From Pseudomonadota bacterium (GTDB lineage: Bacteria > Pseudomonadota > Gammaproteobacteria > Burkholderiales > Burkholderiaceae_B), in assembly GCA_023423975.1 (NCBI GenBank), contig JAFAEO010000026.1:124001-188000 (forward strand): a stretch of DNA of 64,000 nt. The letters run 5' to 3'. Position 1 is the stretch's first letter, and each line of letters starts with the position of its first letter. Under the pieces are notes generated by a model, which was not told the DNA's origin, ran no database searches, and saw only the letters and a list, made by a program, of their open reading frames with translations. The position numbers and the translations under genes were made by a program. Shown piece by piece: positions 16,363-25,960 of the stretch.

Positions 16363-17172
16363 TTATTGTGCCGGGAAGGCCGGTTCCAGGCCGTTTTGCT
16401 GTATCGTTTGAACGGCGGCAGGGGATGTCAGGAATTTGATCAGATCATTGGCACCCTGTTGATTGCGCGCATGCGTGGTCACCCCGGCAGAAAAGACGGT
16501 GGCTTTTTGCAAGGCGGGTGGCAGCGGGCCCACGTAATCAGCCCCTTTGATCGGCAATAACTCACTGACCTGCTGCAAGCCCAGCGCTGCATCACCGCGC
16601 GCCACCACGGCACCTACGCGCTCGGACACAATACGCTTGCTCTTGGGCTTGACCTGGGCTTCAATACCCAGCTTCTTGATCATTTCTTTTTCATAATAGG
16701 TGCCGCTGGCGCTGGCCGAATAGGCGATAGAAGGCGCTGCCAGCAGGGCACGTTTTACCGCCTCGGCGCTGCTGATATCAGGTTTGGGGGCACCCTTCTG
16801 CACCGAGATACCGATAAGCGAACGCACCAGGTCTACCTGGCTGCCCTTGACGACCTGCCCTTTGTTAACGAGCTGGTCCAGTGATTTGCGGGCCAGGATA
16901 ACCATGTCTGCCGGTTCCTGTCGGTCCAGTCGGGCCGGGATGGAATCTGGCGCGCCGCCCATGGATGAGCCATGGACAATTTCAACGTGATAGCCCGATT
17001 GTTTTTCAAATTGCGGGGCAAGCGCTTCGACCGAAGAGGCAAAGCCGCCCGAAGAGATCACCGTTATTGTATTTTTCGGCGATTGTCCTGGCATGTGGCC
17101 GCAAGCGGCCAGCACCGTGGATAGCGCAAGCGTGACAAGCATCGCGCGACGGCGAGGAAATTTGACAAGCAT
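16363..17172 (-). CDS. ModA-like extracellular substrate-binding lipoprotein
   Basis: A 269-residue substrate-binding protein of the molybdate-binding-like superfamily (COG0725 type). The N-terminus MLVKFPRRRAMLVTLALSTVLAACG carries a lipobox (LAAC), so it is probably a membrane-anchored lipoprotein. TVISSGGFASSVEALAPQFEKQSG and RVGAVVARGDAALGLQQVSELLP are typical of this fold. ATG 17172 has AAGGAG upstream; a longer frame to 17265 adds 31 unconserved residues. No permease or ATPase gene is adjacent, so it is an orphan. Whether it binds molybdate, another oxyanion or an organic molecule is not decided. Confidence 0.82.
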   Translation of the reverse strand: MLVKFPRRRAMLVTLALSTVLAACGHMPGQSPKNTITVISSGGFASSVEALAPQFEKQSGYHVEIVHGSSMGGAPDSIPARLDRQEPADMVILARKSLDQLVNKGQVVKGSQVDLVRSLIGISVQKGAPKPDISSAEAVKRALLAAPSIAYSASASGTYYEKEMIKKLGIEAQVKPKSKRIVSERVGAVVARGDAALGLQQVSELLPIKGADYVGPLPPALQKATVFSAGVTTHARNQQGANDLIKFLTSPAAVQTIQQNGLEPAFPAQ

Positions 17173-17557
17173 GATGTTTTCTCCTTGGAATGGTCTCTGG
17201 TATTCAATGATTTTTTTCTGCTGACGCTCTGGCAGAGCGCGCATCGAGTTTAATTGCAGTGGCAAACACGGATGAGCCGGCCTGTTGATTGATCACAAAA
17301 GAAATAAAAAATTACATAAGTGCATCATATAAAGATGGAACAGGGCAAAGGTCAGCATTGCCATGCCATTCACATATAGACCAGCCATAGACCTGCTGCG
17401 ATGGGCCAGCGGGGGGTGATGGCGATGGCCTGGCCTGGCCTGGTACCCCCGATCCTTGTTTATCCGGATCAGACGATTGCATGCAGGCACAAATATGAAT
17501 AATCTGGCCGCCCGGTCTGTTCAGACGCGGGCGGCCAGACGACTCACGGACCGGTGG
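17173..17557. other. Intergenic region upstream of the ModA-like gene
   Basis: This 385-base gap holds the AAGGAG site and presumably the promoter of the ModA-like gene, a stretch of three tandem GGCCT units (17427-17443), and the hairpin after lctP (17503-17539). No coding frame in it looks real. Confidence 0.6.
17503..17539 (-). terminator. Terminator hairpin of the lactate permease gene
   Basis: TCTGGCCGCCCG (17503-17514) pairs perfectly over 12 bases with CGGGCGGCCAGA (17528-17539), 19 bases after the lctP stop. On the minus strand it is followed by a T-rich but interrupted stretch. Confidence 0.7.
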
Positions 17558-19255
17558 TTATTTACCGATCAGCGGATCGGTTACACCGAAGGTATAGAAA
17601 GCCAGCATGGCAATAATGCCGGTAAAAATCAGATAGTACAACGTCGGCTGGATGGTTTTGCGCAAGGTAATGCCTTCCCGGCCGAGCAGGCCTACCGTAG
17701 CCGAGGCGGCCACGACGTTGTGAATGGCGATCATATTGCCGGCAGCAGCCCCGACTGCCTGCACTGAAATCATCATTGCGGTAGATACGCCCAGTTGTTG
17801 AGCCACATTGAACTGGAAGTCAGCCAGCATCAGATTGGAAGCGGTATTGGAGCCGGTGATGAAAGCACCCAGTGCGCCCATCGCGGGCGCAAAGAAGGGG
17901 TAAACACTGCCCACGCTGTCCGAAACAAATTGCGCCATGGCCACGGGCATGGAGACCAGGTCCGCTGCATTAACGCCCGAGTTAATCAAAATCCGCACCA
18001 TTGGGATGGTGAAAATCAGAACGAAGCCGGCGCCCAGAATGGTGCGGCACGATTCGCCAACAGCCTGCTGGATATCGTTACGATTCATGCGATGCAGGAA
18101 AATCGTAATGAGCACAACGAAAATGAGAATCCCGCCGGGCAGATACAGCGGCTCCAGGGTCCCAGACACCTTGTCTTCCCCCATGATATTGCTCCATCCG
18201 AAACTCACGGCATTCAGGGCTTGCTTAACGGGTTCGACCGTGCGGGAGATGACCAGAAAGACGGCCAGCAGAATATAGGGAAGCCATCCGTTGAAGGTAG
18301 AAATAGGCGTTTTTCCGGGGGTTTCAATGGGCTGCACGTCAATGTCGCCGAACCAGTCCTTGGGCCAGCGGCTTGATTCGGGAAAATCCCACACTTGTTT
18401 GGGCGCCAGAAACCCGCGCTTGGCGGCCGGGATGACAATCGCCAGTCCGACCAGTGCGCCGATGAGAGACGGAAATTCGGGGCCAAGAAAGACGCCAGCC
18501 AGCATATAGGGAACCACAAAGCACACACCCACGAACAAGGCGAATGGTGCGATAGCAAGCCCTTCCTTCCACGAGCGATTCGCGCCAAAGGCCCTGACCA
18601 TGATCATGACCATGATCAGCGGCATCAAAATGCCAACCACGCCGTGTGTGAGCGCAACTTCAGAGGTGATCAGGCGGAAGTATTCCTCCCATGAGGAGCC
18701 TTGCGCGATCAGTTGTTCTGTAATGCCCGCCTTATTGACGCCGCCCGAGACGCCCACCACGATCGGGGTGCCGACAGCGCCAAAGGAAACCGGGGTCGAC
18801 TGAATCATCATGCCGACCACAACGGCGGCCAGGGCAGGAAAACCCAGGACAACCATTAGTGGGGCGGCTACGGCGGCTGGCGTGCCAAAGCCCGAAGCGC
18901 CTTCAATAAAGCAGCCGAACAGCCACGCCACAATAAGCGCTTGCACGCGCCTGTCGGGGCTGATGTCCGAGAATCCTTTGCGGATTGCCGTGATACCGCC
19001 CGAGTGTTTCAGAGTATTGAGCAGCAAAATGGCGCCGAAGATAATCCATAGAATGGAAGCGGTCAGAATCAGGCCCTGCAGGGCTGAAGCGACCACGCGA
19101 TTGACGCTCATCTGCCATGCAGTAAGAGCGATCACGGTCGTGACAATGAATACGATGGGCATGACCACTTTGGCGGTCATTCTGAATCCGATCAATAGCA
19201 CGCCTGCCAGAATCAGCGGCAGAAATGCAAGTAGCGCAAGCGCGGTGTTGCTCAT
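17558..19255 (-). CDS. lctP: L-lactate permease (LctP family)
   Basis: A 565-residue inner-membrane lactate:proton symporter with about 12-14 hydrophobic segments. Family stretches include [26 protein letters not shown] near residues 115-140, [31 protein letters not shown] and the C-terminal [34 protein letters not shown] 19255 is used because AAAAGGAGACACAACT precedes it; the frame to 19303 adds 16 poor residues. Glycolate is an alternative substrate in this family (GlcA). No lactate dehydrogenase gene is adjacent. The LysR gene upstream, on the same strand, is separated by 418 bases. Confidence 0.94.
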   Translation of the reverse strand: MSNTALALLAFLPLILAGVLLIGFRMTAKVVMPIVFIVTTVIALTAWQMSVNRVVASALQGLILTASILWIIFGAILLLNTLKHSGGITAIRKGFSDISPDRRVQALIVAWLFGCFIEGASGFGTPAAVAAPLMVVLGFPALAAVVVGMMIQSTPVSFGAVGTPIVVGVSGGVNKAGITEQLIAQGSSWEEYFRLITSEVALTHGVVGILMPLIMVMIMVRAFGANRSWKEGLAIAPFALFVGVCFVVPYMLAGVFLGPEFPSLIGALVGLAIVIPAAKRGFLAPKQVWDFPESSRWPKDWFGDIDVQPIETPGKTPISTFNGWLPYILLAVFLVISRTVEPVKQALNAVSFGWSNIMGEDKVSGTLEPLYLPGGILIFVVLITIFLHRMNRNDIQQAVGESCRTILGAGFVLIFTIPMVRILINSGVNAADLVSMPVAMAQFVSDSVGSVYPFFAPAMGALGAFITGSNTASNLMLADFQFNVAQQLGVSTAMMISVQAVGAAAGNMIAIHNVVAASATVGLLGREGITLRKTIQPTLYYLIFTGIIAMLAFYTFGVTDPLIGK

Positions 19256-19673
19256 AGTTGTGTCTCCTTTTGTTCTACAAATCATTTTTTCTGAAAGTGG
19301 CACCTTTCAACGCGTTTGATCACGCCGGACACCAGCCATTGTGTGCGGTATCCGAGCGCATGGCTGTCTCGACCATGCCTCGATAAAAGGCGTGTAGAAA
19401 AAATGAATTGCCATATTAACCTGAATATTTGTTGAATAAGTGCTGTGCAAGGCATCACGCGGACATTGCATTGCAGCCAATACCAGCCCGGTGACGAACG
19501 GTCTGTAGCCTTTGCCGCTTGGGCAGGCGTCATGCGCCCTGTGGTCTGCGCTATGAGGCATAACAGGAGTCAGAAGCGCAAATGATGCTCTGGACAGTTG
19601 TGCAAAGCGCATTGGGCAGGGCTTGCGTTCGGTTTGCTCACTGTCAAAAAAATACAATTCCAATTTGCTGTGC
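19256..19673. other. Intergenic region upstream of lctP
   Basis: This 418-base gap holds the ribosome-binding site of lctP and presumably its promoter. A short dyad, TGAAAG (19292-19297) with CTTTCA (19304-19309), lies about 40 bases upstream of the start and could be an operator or a leader hairpin. No convincing gene was found in either strand. Confidence 0.5.
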
Positions 19674-20591
19674 TTACTTTATTGTCCCCAGTTCGTTCAG
19701 ATAGCCGCGATAAAAGTCAATAAATCGCTGCGCGCGAGAGGACACCCGGCGGCCTGGTGGGTATACCGCATAGATGCCGACCTGCGGTAACGCCCATTGC
19801 TGCAGTATCGGCTCAAGTCTGCCTGCCGCGATGTCTTCGGTAACGCTATGCTCGTCCAGTATTGAGATACCGTAACCTTCTCGCAGCATGGCGCGCAGCG
19901 CGCCGGGAGAGTCGACGCGAATGCGGGACTTGACATGCAGGGTTGCGCTCGCATTATTGGAATGCTCGAACGTCCATGTAAGCGGCGCAGGCAGCAAGGA
20001 CAGGCAAATCCAGGGGTGATCCGCAAGATCGGCAGGGGTCAGGATGGGTTTGGCATCGCCCAAATATGCAGGGGAGCCGACTACGAACTGACGCATGGTG
20101 CCCAACTTGATGGCGCGCATGGATGAGTCACGCAGCCAGCCCACCCGAATTGAGACGTCAATGGCTTCGCTGACCAGATCCTGGACGCGATCGCTGGAGC
20201 GCAGGTCGATATGCAGATCAGGATGGTGTCTGGCGAAAATCGCCGCGGCGCCGGCCAGCGACAGGATGGAATGATCAACCGTTGAACTCAGTCGCAAGGT
20301 GCCGGACAGCGTTGTCCTGTCTTGCCCCAGTTGATCCAGCGTTTCCTGTAACTGGTCCAGCATGGGTTCACATTGTTCGAACAGTCGTCTGCCGGCATCG
20401 GTCAGATTGACCTGCCGTGTGGTGCGCGTGAACAGTGAGGTGTCCAGTTGCTTTTCAAGGCGGCTGATCTGGATGCTGACTTTGGCTTTGGTCATGCCCA
20501 GTTGCATTGCTGCCGCCGTGAAGCCGCGCAAGCGGGCCACCATGCAGAAAATAGCAAGTGCGTTCAAATCAATGCCGGCAGCTGTGTTCAT
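19674..20591 (-). CDS. LysR family transcriptional regulator
   Basis: A 305-residue LysR-type regulator. The helix-turn-helix at residues 8-65 reads LNALAIFCMVARLRGFTAAAMQLGMTKAKVSIQISRLEKQLDTSLF, and the periplasmic-binding-like effector domain spans about 92-300, with HPDLHIDLRSSDRVQDLVSEAIDVSIRVG. It resembles the group near DsdC/AaeR that acts on a divergent neighbour. It is divergent from an NAD(P)-binding protein gene (start 20736), the likely target. A perfect LysR-style dyad lies five bases from its own start. Confidence 0.92.
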   Translation of the reverse strand: MNTAAGIDLNALAIFCMVARLRGFTAAAMQLGMTKAKVSIQISRLEKQLDTSLFTRTTRQVNLTDAGRRLFEQCEPMLDQLQETLDQLGQDRTTLSGTLRLSSTVDHSILSLAGAAAIFARHHPDLHIDLRSSDRVQDLVSEAIDVSIRVGWLRDSSMRAIKLGTMRQFVVGSPAYLGDAKPILTPADLADHPWICLSLLPAPLTWTFEHSNNASATLHVKSRIRVDSPGALRAMLREGYGISILDEHSVTEDIAAGRLEPILQQWALPQVGIYAVYPPGRRVSSRAQRFIDFYRGYLNELGTIK

Positions 20592-20595
20592 GATA

Positions 20596-20610
20596 ATTAT
20601 TGTTAATAAT
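20596..20610. promoter_or_regulatory. LysR-type binding dyad between divergent genes
   Basis: ATTATTGTTAATAAT is a perfect six-base inverted repeat with a three-base centre and fits the T-N11-A rule for LysR sites. It adjoins the lysR start (20591) and lies about 125 bases before the divergent gene, as expected for an autoregulatory site. Confidence 0.55.
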
Positions 20611-20735
20611 ATAGAAACAATAAATTATAGTTTTATCTGTTTATCGAATCAATAAAATCTGTAATGATGTGTTCTCTGGCAGTTCGGATACGCAAGGTGC
20701 CCAGACTCAGGTCATATCACATTCAGGAGTTCAAT

Positions 20736-21374
20736 ATGAAAATCGCACTCATCGGCGCCACGGGCTTTATCGGCAGCGCCTTGCTAACAGAGGCCCTGGC
20801 GCGCGGGCATCAAGTCACTGCCCTGGTGGCACACCCCGAAAAACTGCAGTCGCAGGGCAACCTGACGATTGAGCAGACCGATGTGCTGGATGGCGCGAAA
20901 CTGGCGGTGCAACTGACGGGGCATGATGCGGTGATCAGTGCATTCAGTGGACATGCGCAACAAGACGTCTACGGATACTACATGAAAGGTGTAGCGTCCA
21001 TTATTGCTGCAACTAAACAGGCGGCAATCAAGCGACTGCTTATTGTGGGCGGTGCAGGCAGCCTGTACGCGCAGCCAGGCGTGCTGGTCATCGATACGCC
21101 TGATTTCCCGCAACAGTGGAAAGCCACAGCGCAGGGCGCCCGGGATATCCTGACGCAGCTGCGTAATGACAGCGAGTTGGAATGGACCATGTTGAGCCCT
21201 TCGGCAATCATTGAACCGGGCGAGCGGACAGGCACGTTCAGGCTGGCAGACGATGAATTGATCGTCGATGCTGGCGGCCAAAGTCGTATTTCTATGCAGG
21301 ACTTTGCATTGGCCATGATTAATGAGCTGGAAACGCCTCAACATGTACGGGCGCGGTTCACGGTCGGTTACTAA
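20736..21374 (+). CDS. NAD(P)-binding protein (NADH-flavin reductase/epimerase-like)
   Basis: A 212-residue atypical extended SDR. The Rossmann motif MKIALIGATGFIGSALLTEAL starts at residue 1. ATG 20736 follows CAGGAGT at a good distance, while the longer frame to 20664 adds 24 residues of no resemblance. Other family-like segments are HDAVISAFSG, the GGAGSLYA stretch near residue 105 and SPSAIIEPGERTG. Such proteins act as quinone or flavin reductases or as redox sensors. The divergent LysR gene probably controls it. Confidence 0.87.
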   Translation: MKIALIGATGFIGSALLTEALARGHQVTALVAHPEKLQSQGNLTIEQTDVLDGAKLAVQLTGHDAVISAFSGHAQQDVYGYYMKGVASIIAATKQAAIKRLLIVGGAGSLYAQPGVLVIDTPDFPQQWKATAQGARDILTQLRNDSELEWTMLSPSAIIEPGERTGTFRLADDELIVDAGGQSRISMQDFALAMINELETPQHVRARFTVGY

Positions 21375-21919
21375 TACCCCTTCGGGTGCAATGGCGATGG
21401 TCCTGGGTGACCGGGCTGTTAAGGATTGCCTCGGCGGGCGACCCTATCATGCCTTCTTTTCTACGGACCGAAAGAGATGGCGGCCCCAATGGAAGGTTAC
21501 CCGTGCCCGGGAATATCATTGTGCCGCCTGTCAGGGTTTTATTTAACGTGCCACTCGCTGACTTACACACTGTTCTTTCCGGTTCCGTTAACTGACATCG
21601 CTGGGCGGTGCGATCGAAACCGGGGCAAACGTGATCTGCAGCGCCGTCGATGCCAGGTTTGTGCAACGCGATCATTGATCGGCAGATGCAGGAAGATAGC
21701 GTCTCGGGTACAGATCAAGTCAATCATAAAGGGCATCCTCGCTGTCGTGCATGAACAGAAGATTACCATTCGATCACCTTTCGTTCATGACCATCCGGCG
21801 TTCCTTTATTGCTGGGATATATCACACATGTGATCGCAACTACAGACGGTCCGATGTACCGTTATCCGGTTGAGTTGCCGATCACATTTGAATTTTCACG
21901 CAACGCGGCGGTAACTTTT
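21375..21919. other. 545-base gap without a recognisable gene
   Basis: Several short open frames overlap here on both strands (the longest 135 codons on plus from 21426), but none has a ribosome-binding site with protein-like composition, and they contradict one another. The segment may hold remnants of a decayed gene. I see no terminal repeats or transposase residues that would mark an insertion sequence. Confidence 0.5.
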
Positions 21920-22243
21920 CTAGTCGCGCGTATCCATGACCACTTCACTGAGCTGCAGTATCGGGCTCAGATCTGTGTAGTTGGGGATGTCGCCCAGAAT
22001 TTCGTCGGCGTGTGGTCCGAATCCTGCCTGAAAGTCTTCGGCACTGTCACAGAAGATATGACACATACCGATATAGGTAGGAGGTGCATCGGGCGTGCCA
22101 CCGGCGATGCCCCGGTCTATGGTGTAATATCGGCAACGTTCACCCATTCGCTCCTTGAGCAGAGGCAAATGCTTATCACGATAGTAATCGTGGTCAAAGC
22201 GCGCGCCTGGGGTATTGGGGTACATCACACTGACTTTAATCAT
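21920..22243 (-). CDS. EthD domain-containing protein
   Basis: A 107-residue protein of the EthD family, small dimeric alpha-beta-barrel proteins first found with ethyl tert-butyl ether degradation genes. The opening MIKVSVMYPNTPGARFDHDYYRDKHLPLLKERMG matches the family pattern, and the middle CHIFCDSAEDFQAGFGPHADEILGDIPNYT is the second conserved part. AAAGGAG precedes the start. It stands alone between two gaps; no degradation operon is attached, so its role is unknown. Confidence 0.85.
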   Translation of the reverse strand: MIKVSVMYPNTPGARFDHDYYRDKHLPLLKERMGERCRYYTIDRGIAGGTPDAPPTYIGMCHIFCDSAEDFQAGFGPHADEILGDIPNYTDLSPILQLSEVVMDTRD

Positions 22244-22376
22244 TACAACGTCTCCTTTGTCGATGGAATAATTATTTTTTGTATCTTAGCGCATTACATC
22301 CAATAGGCTGGCAATTGTACGTCTCCTGATTGTTTTGTTGTTTGATGCCGATCAAGATCACAGACCATGGCGTGGA

Positions 22377-22616
22377 TCAATGCAAGCCAACAAACTGTTC
22401 GGCAGCCTGTTGAGTGAGTTTGTGCAGCAGCCGTTCGGCCTGCTGTTCGGTGGCGCCTTCATGCCGCAGATTATTGATGAACACAGACAGCGAGGCATCA
22501 ACCAGTTTGAGGCGTTCATGGGGGTCGGGCGCAAACTCCAGCCCCGACAGATGCTGGACGTTACCGTTATCAAGCCGCCGCCATCCGTTGGCTGCAAATT
22601 TGGGCAGAGTACTCAT
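22377..22616 (-). CDS. Small hypothetical protein
   Basis: A 79-residue protein that I do not recognise. It is hydrophilic and mostly helical in appearance (KLVDASLSVFINNLRHEGATEQQAERLLHKLTQQAAEQF), without signal peptide, Cys motif or membrane segment. AAGGAAG about ten bases before ATG 22616 and a coherent composition support it over the overlapping frame ending 22358. Together with the EthD gene 133 bases away on the same strand it could form a small unit. Confidence 0.5.
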   Translation of the reverse strand: MSTLPKFAANGWRRLDNGNVQHLSGLEFAPDPHERLKLVDASLSVFINNLRHEGATEQQAERLLHKLTQQAAEQFVGLH

Positions 22617-22869
22617 GAGCGGCTTCCTTATATATGAAGAGGGTCACGGCTGCGTCAGGCGCAGGCGGACAGACGGTTCATTGTACCCAGTTAACCCGAT
22701 TTGAACAGGCCGCAGGCAAAAAAGAAGGTAACGGGACGCCAACACAGCCGAACGTGACCTGGCACCGCCACAATTATGGTGATCATCAGAAATTATGATT
22801 AGACCTGACCTGACAATGCTTATATTGTTACGAATTCATGACAATACATAATATCAGGGAGAGACAATC

Positions 22870-24186
22870 ATGAAATTGCGACAAGGTAGTCTGCTGGCCA
22901 TATTGCTGGCCGCGTCGGCCACGGCCTATGCCGGAACGGTAACCGTCATTACTTCATTTCCGAAGGAGCTGACGCAAGCGTATAAATCGGCGTTTGAAAA
23001 GGCAAATCCCGACATCAAGCTTGAGATCCTCAACAAAAATACCGTTTCAGGTATCGCCTATGTCCGCGAGACTGCCGAGGGCCGGCGTCCCGAGGTTTTC
23101 TGGGCCAGCGCCCCGGATGCGTTTGAAGTGCTCGCTGCGGCAGGGATGCTGGAAAAAGCGGCGGACGTTGCTAATCCCCAGGTCCCGGACAAAATAGGTA
23201 GCTTTCCGATCAATGATCCCAGCGGGCTGTTCTATGGTCAGGCGTTGGCCGGCTACGGCATTATGTACAATACCCGGCTGTTGAACGCCAAGAAACTGAC
23301 ACCGCCGAAGACCTGGACTGATCTGCTCAAGCCCGAGTGGTTTGGCAATGTCGGCATGACATCGCCGTCGCGTTCCGGTACCCAGCATCTGACAGTTGAA
23401 ACCATTCTTCAGGGCGAGGGATGGGATAAAGGCTGGAATACGATCATCAGGATGGCCGGCAATAGCAAAACGCTGACAGACAGATCTTTCGGCGTGCCTG
23501 ATGGCGTGAATAACGGGCAGTTCGGTGCCGGGCCGGTGATTGATTTCTTTGGCCTTTCAAGCAAATTTTCGAAATTCCCGGTGGAGTTTGTTTATCCCGA
23601 CGAGACGGCAATCGTGCCTGCCAATATTGCGCTGATCAAAGCGGCGAAAAACACCGAAGAAGGGAAAAAATTCATTCGTTTTGCGCTGTCAGAAGAAGGG
23701 CAGGCCCTCCTATTGAAACCGGAAATCTCCCGTTTACCCGTATTGCCCTATGCCAAGATGAGCAATATTCCACAGGGCTATCCTGATCCCCTGGTGCTGG
23801 CAAAAAAAAGCAAAGTCCATTTTGATACCGAGCTTTCCCAGCAACGGTACTTTGTGGTGCAGTCTCTGTTCGATCAGACTATCACTTTCCGCCATAAGGA
23901 ACTGCAGAATGCCACCAAGGCAATCCTGGATGCGCAGAGCAAGCTTGCAGACAAGCCCAGCGATAAGGGCCAGGCCTTGCTTGACGAAGCCAAAAAGCTG
24001 GCTTGGTCTCCTTTGATCAGCGACAAGGAGGCCGTGTCCGATTCAGTGCAGAAAATCTTCCAGGGCGACAAAAAAGATGCCAGTGTGAGCCAGGCTTTAT
24101 CCAAACTCCAGGGTCAGTGGAACAGCCAGGCCGAGGCCAATTATCGCAAGGCGACAGACCTGGCCAAGCAGGCATCCTCGTCGTAA
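22870..24186 (+). CDS. ABC transporter substrate-binding protein, ferric/2-aminoethylphosphonate/phosphoglycerate type
   Basis: A 438-residue periplasmic binding protein of the AfuA/FbpA-like superfamily (COG1840). The signal peptide is MKLRQGSLLAILLAASATAYA, followed by TVTVITSFPKELTQAYKSAFEKANPDIKLEI, FWASAPDAFEVLAAAGMLEK and the middle YGQALAGYGIMYNTRLL. It is longer than most members (about 340) owing to a helical, Lys/Gln-rich C-terminal part of roughly 100 residues (from about 330). PgtC-type receptors are also long. AGGGAGAG precedes the start. The permease and ATPase follow in the same operon. The ligand is unknown. Confidence 0.88.
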   Translation: MKLRQGSLLAILLAASATAYAGTVTVITSFPKELTQAYKSAFEKANPDIKLEILNKNTVSGIAYVRETAEGRRPEVFWASAPDAFEVLAAAGMLEKAADVANPQVPDKIGSFPINDPSGLFYGQALAGYGIMYNTRLLNAKKLTPPKTWTDLLKPEWFGNVGMTSPSRSGTQHLTVETILQGEGWDKGWNTIIRMAGNSKTLTDRSFGVPDGVNNGQFGAGPVIDFFGLSSKFSKFPVEFVYPDETAIVPANIALIKAAKNTEEGKKFIRFALSEEGQALLLKPEISRLPVLPYAKMSNIPQGYPDPLVLAKKSKVHFDTELSQQRYFVVQSLFDQTITFRHKELQNATKAILDAQSKLADKPSDKGQALLDEAKKLAWSPLISDKEAVSDSVQKIFQGDKKDASVSQALSKLQGQWNSQAEANYRKATDLAKQASSS

Positions 24187-24206
24187 GGCGCAGGGTTTCA
24201 ATAATA

Positions 24207-24233
24207 AGCCATCCGGTTTTTATCCGGATGGCT
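24207..24233 (+). other. Intercistronic hairpin between binding-protein and permease genes
   Basis: AGCCATCCGG pairs perfectly with CCGGATGGCT over ten bases around TTTTTAT. No T-run follows the 3' arm, so read-through into the permease is expected. Such hairpins often protect the upstream mRNA so that more binding protein than permease is made. Confidence 0.6.
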
Positions 24234-24249
24234 GGCGGACGATGGATTT

Positions 24250-25956
24250 ATGTCGACACATAATATGAAGTTTCCACCAGGGCTGACGCTGGTGGCGTTG
24301 GGCGTGCTCGGATTCCTGTTGCTGTTTCTGGTTGTTCCGGTAGGGAATGTATTTTATACGGCATTCTCGAACGCCGACGGCAGTTTCACAATGGGTCATT
24401 TTGGCTCATTCTTCCAGCAGCCGTTATTGAAAGAATCTTTCTTCAACAGCTTGTATGTTTCGGTGATGTCGGTGGTTTTCGCTTCGCTGATCGCCGTTCC
24501 GCTGGCGTATCTGACCGTACGCTTCCGATTTCGCGGCGCATTGATCATCCAGACATTGGGGGTGTTGCCTCTTATCATGCCTCCGTTTGTTGGGGCGGTG
24601 GCGCTGCAACTTTTGTTTGGGACATCAGGTACCGTCAATTTGCTGCTGCAGGACTGGTTTGACGTCTCTATCCCCATCATGGATGGGCTCAATGGCGTTA
24701 TTTTCGTGGAGTCCCTGCATTATTTTCCGTTCATTTTGCTGAATCTGACCGTGGCTATGCGCAATATCGACGGCGCCATGGAAGAGGCTGCACTCAACCT
24801 GGGTTCCCGTGGCTGGCGACTCTTTCGGCGGATTATTTTCCCACTGGCATTGCCCGGCTATGTGGCTGGTGCCTCGCTGGTATTTGTCAAGGTCTTTGAT
24901 GATCTGGGTACGCCGCTGGTCCTTGGTATTACCAATATGCTGGCGCCACAGGCGTATTTGCGCATTACACAGGTTGGTATCGACGATCCGCTAGGATATG
25001 TGATCAGTGTCCTGATGATTGTTTTTTCCATCCTCGCTCTGTGGTTGTCGGCCACTGTCCTGCGCAACAAAGATTATTCCACGCTGCAAAAGGGTGGTAG
25101 TTCAATCCAGCAGCGCCGCCTGGGTCGTTGGGAAAGTATTCTGGCGTATGCCTGGATTGCACTTGTGTTATTGCTGGTGTTGTCGCCGCATATTGGCGTA
25201 CTGCTGCTTTCGTTTGCCACGGTATGGAGTTATGCACCTTTGCCTGACGGCTACACGCTGAGCCACTACGCAGAGGTATTCAGCAATTCGAATGACATGA
25301 TGGTCAATACTCTGCTGTACTGCGGTCTGGCGGCGGGGATTGATGTCATTCTTGGTACCGCGATTGCCTATCTGATTTTCCGAACGCGGATCCCCGCCCG
25401 GCGCTGGCTGGACTGGCTGGCGTCTGCCGCGCTCGCCGTTCCCGGTATTGTGCTGGCTATTGGCTACTTGCGCACCTTTCGTGGCGTGGAGCTACCGGGC
25501 ACCGATACGCTACTGACATCGACCTGGATTGTCATTATGCTGGCCTATTCGGTACGGCGGTTGCCATATGCGCTGCGAGCCTGCGTGGCAGCCTTGCAGC
25601 AGATCAACGTGTCGCTTGAAGAGGCTGCTGCCTCGGTAGGGGCAAGACGGCATCGAATCATTGCCCGCGTTGTGGTGCCGTTGATGGCAGGAGGAATGTT
25701 GGCGGGCTTTGTGACCAGTTTCATTACTGCGGCGGTAGAGCTGTCGGCAACCATCATGCTGGTCAGTCGCGATAGCGATGCGCCAATGAGCTATGGCATT
25801 TATCTGTTTATGCAGAGTGCATCCGGCAGGGGGCCCGGCGCGGCGCTCGGTGTGCTTGCCATTGTGGTCGTCGCCATAGGCACCTATGCCTCGCATTTAA
25901 TTGTAGAACGCGCCTCTCGGCGTACGCGTTCGCTGCATGCAATCGAACAGGAATGA
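24250..25956 (+). CDS. ABC transporter permease, fused two-domain (FbpB-like)
   Basis: A 568-residue inner-membrane permease made of two consecutive binding-protein-dependent permease domains, about 12 helices. Each half has an EAA loop: MEEAALNLGSRGWRLFRRIIFPLALPGYVAG near residues 177-207 and LEEAAASVGARRHRIIARVVVPLMAGGMLAG near 456-486. The fusion is typical of iron(III), thiamine and aminoethylphosphonate importers. The ribosome-binding site is weak, and the upstream hairpin may further tune its translation. The ATPase gene starts four bases after the stop. Confidence 0.93.
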   Translation: MSTHNMKFPPGLTLVALGVLGFLLLFLVVPVGNVFYTAFSNADGSFTMGHFGSFFQQPLLKESFFNSLYVSVMSVVFASLIAVPLAYLTVRFRFRGALIIQTLGVLPLIMPPFVGAVALQLLFGTSGTVNLLLQDWFDVSIPIMDGLNGVIFVESLHYFPFILLNLTVAMRNIDGAMEEAALNLGSRGWRLFRRIIFPLALPGYVAGASLVFVKVFDDLGTPLVLGITNMLAPQAYLRITQVGIDDPLGYVISVLMIVFSILALWLSATVLRNKDYSTLQKGGSSIQQRRLGRWESILAYAWIALVLLLVLSPHIGVLLLSFATVWSYAPLPDGYTLSHYAEVFSNSNDMMVNTLLYCGLAAGIDVILGTAIAYLIFRTRIPARRWLDWLASAALAVPGIVLAIGYLRTFRGVELPGTDTLLTSTWIVIMLAYSVRRLPYALRACVAALQQINVSLEEAAASVGARRHRIIARVVVPLMAGGMLAGFVTSFITAAVELSATIMLVSRDSDAPMSYGIYLFMQSASGRGPGAALGVLAIVVVAIGTYASHLIVERASRRTRSLHAIEQE

Positions 25957-25960
25957 AAAG

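Noticed and set aside
17427..17443. Three tandem GGCCT units as a variable repeat or CRISPR-like element
   Set aside because: Only three five-base units; this is chance-level low complexity, and no spacer-repeat pattern occurs anywhere in the window.
21426..21833. 135-codon open frame on the plus strand in the 545-base gap
   Set aside because: It has no ribosome-binding site, a Cys/Arg-rich random composition and overlaps other frames on both strands; it resembles no family.
22335..22637. 100-codon plus-strand frame opposite the small hypothetical protein
   Set aside because: It is antisense to a frame with a better start signal and more protein-like composition.
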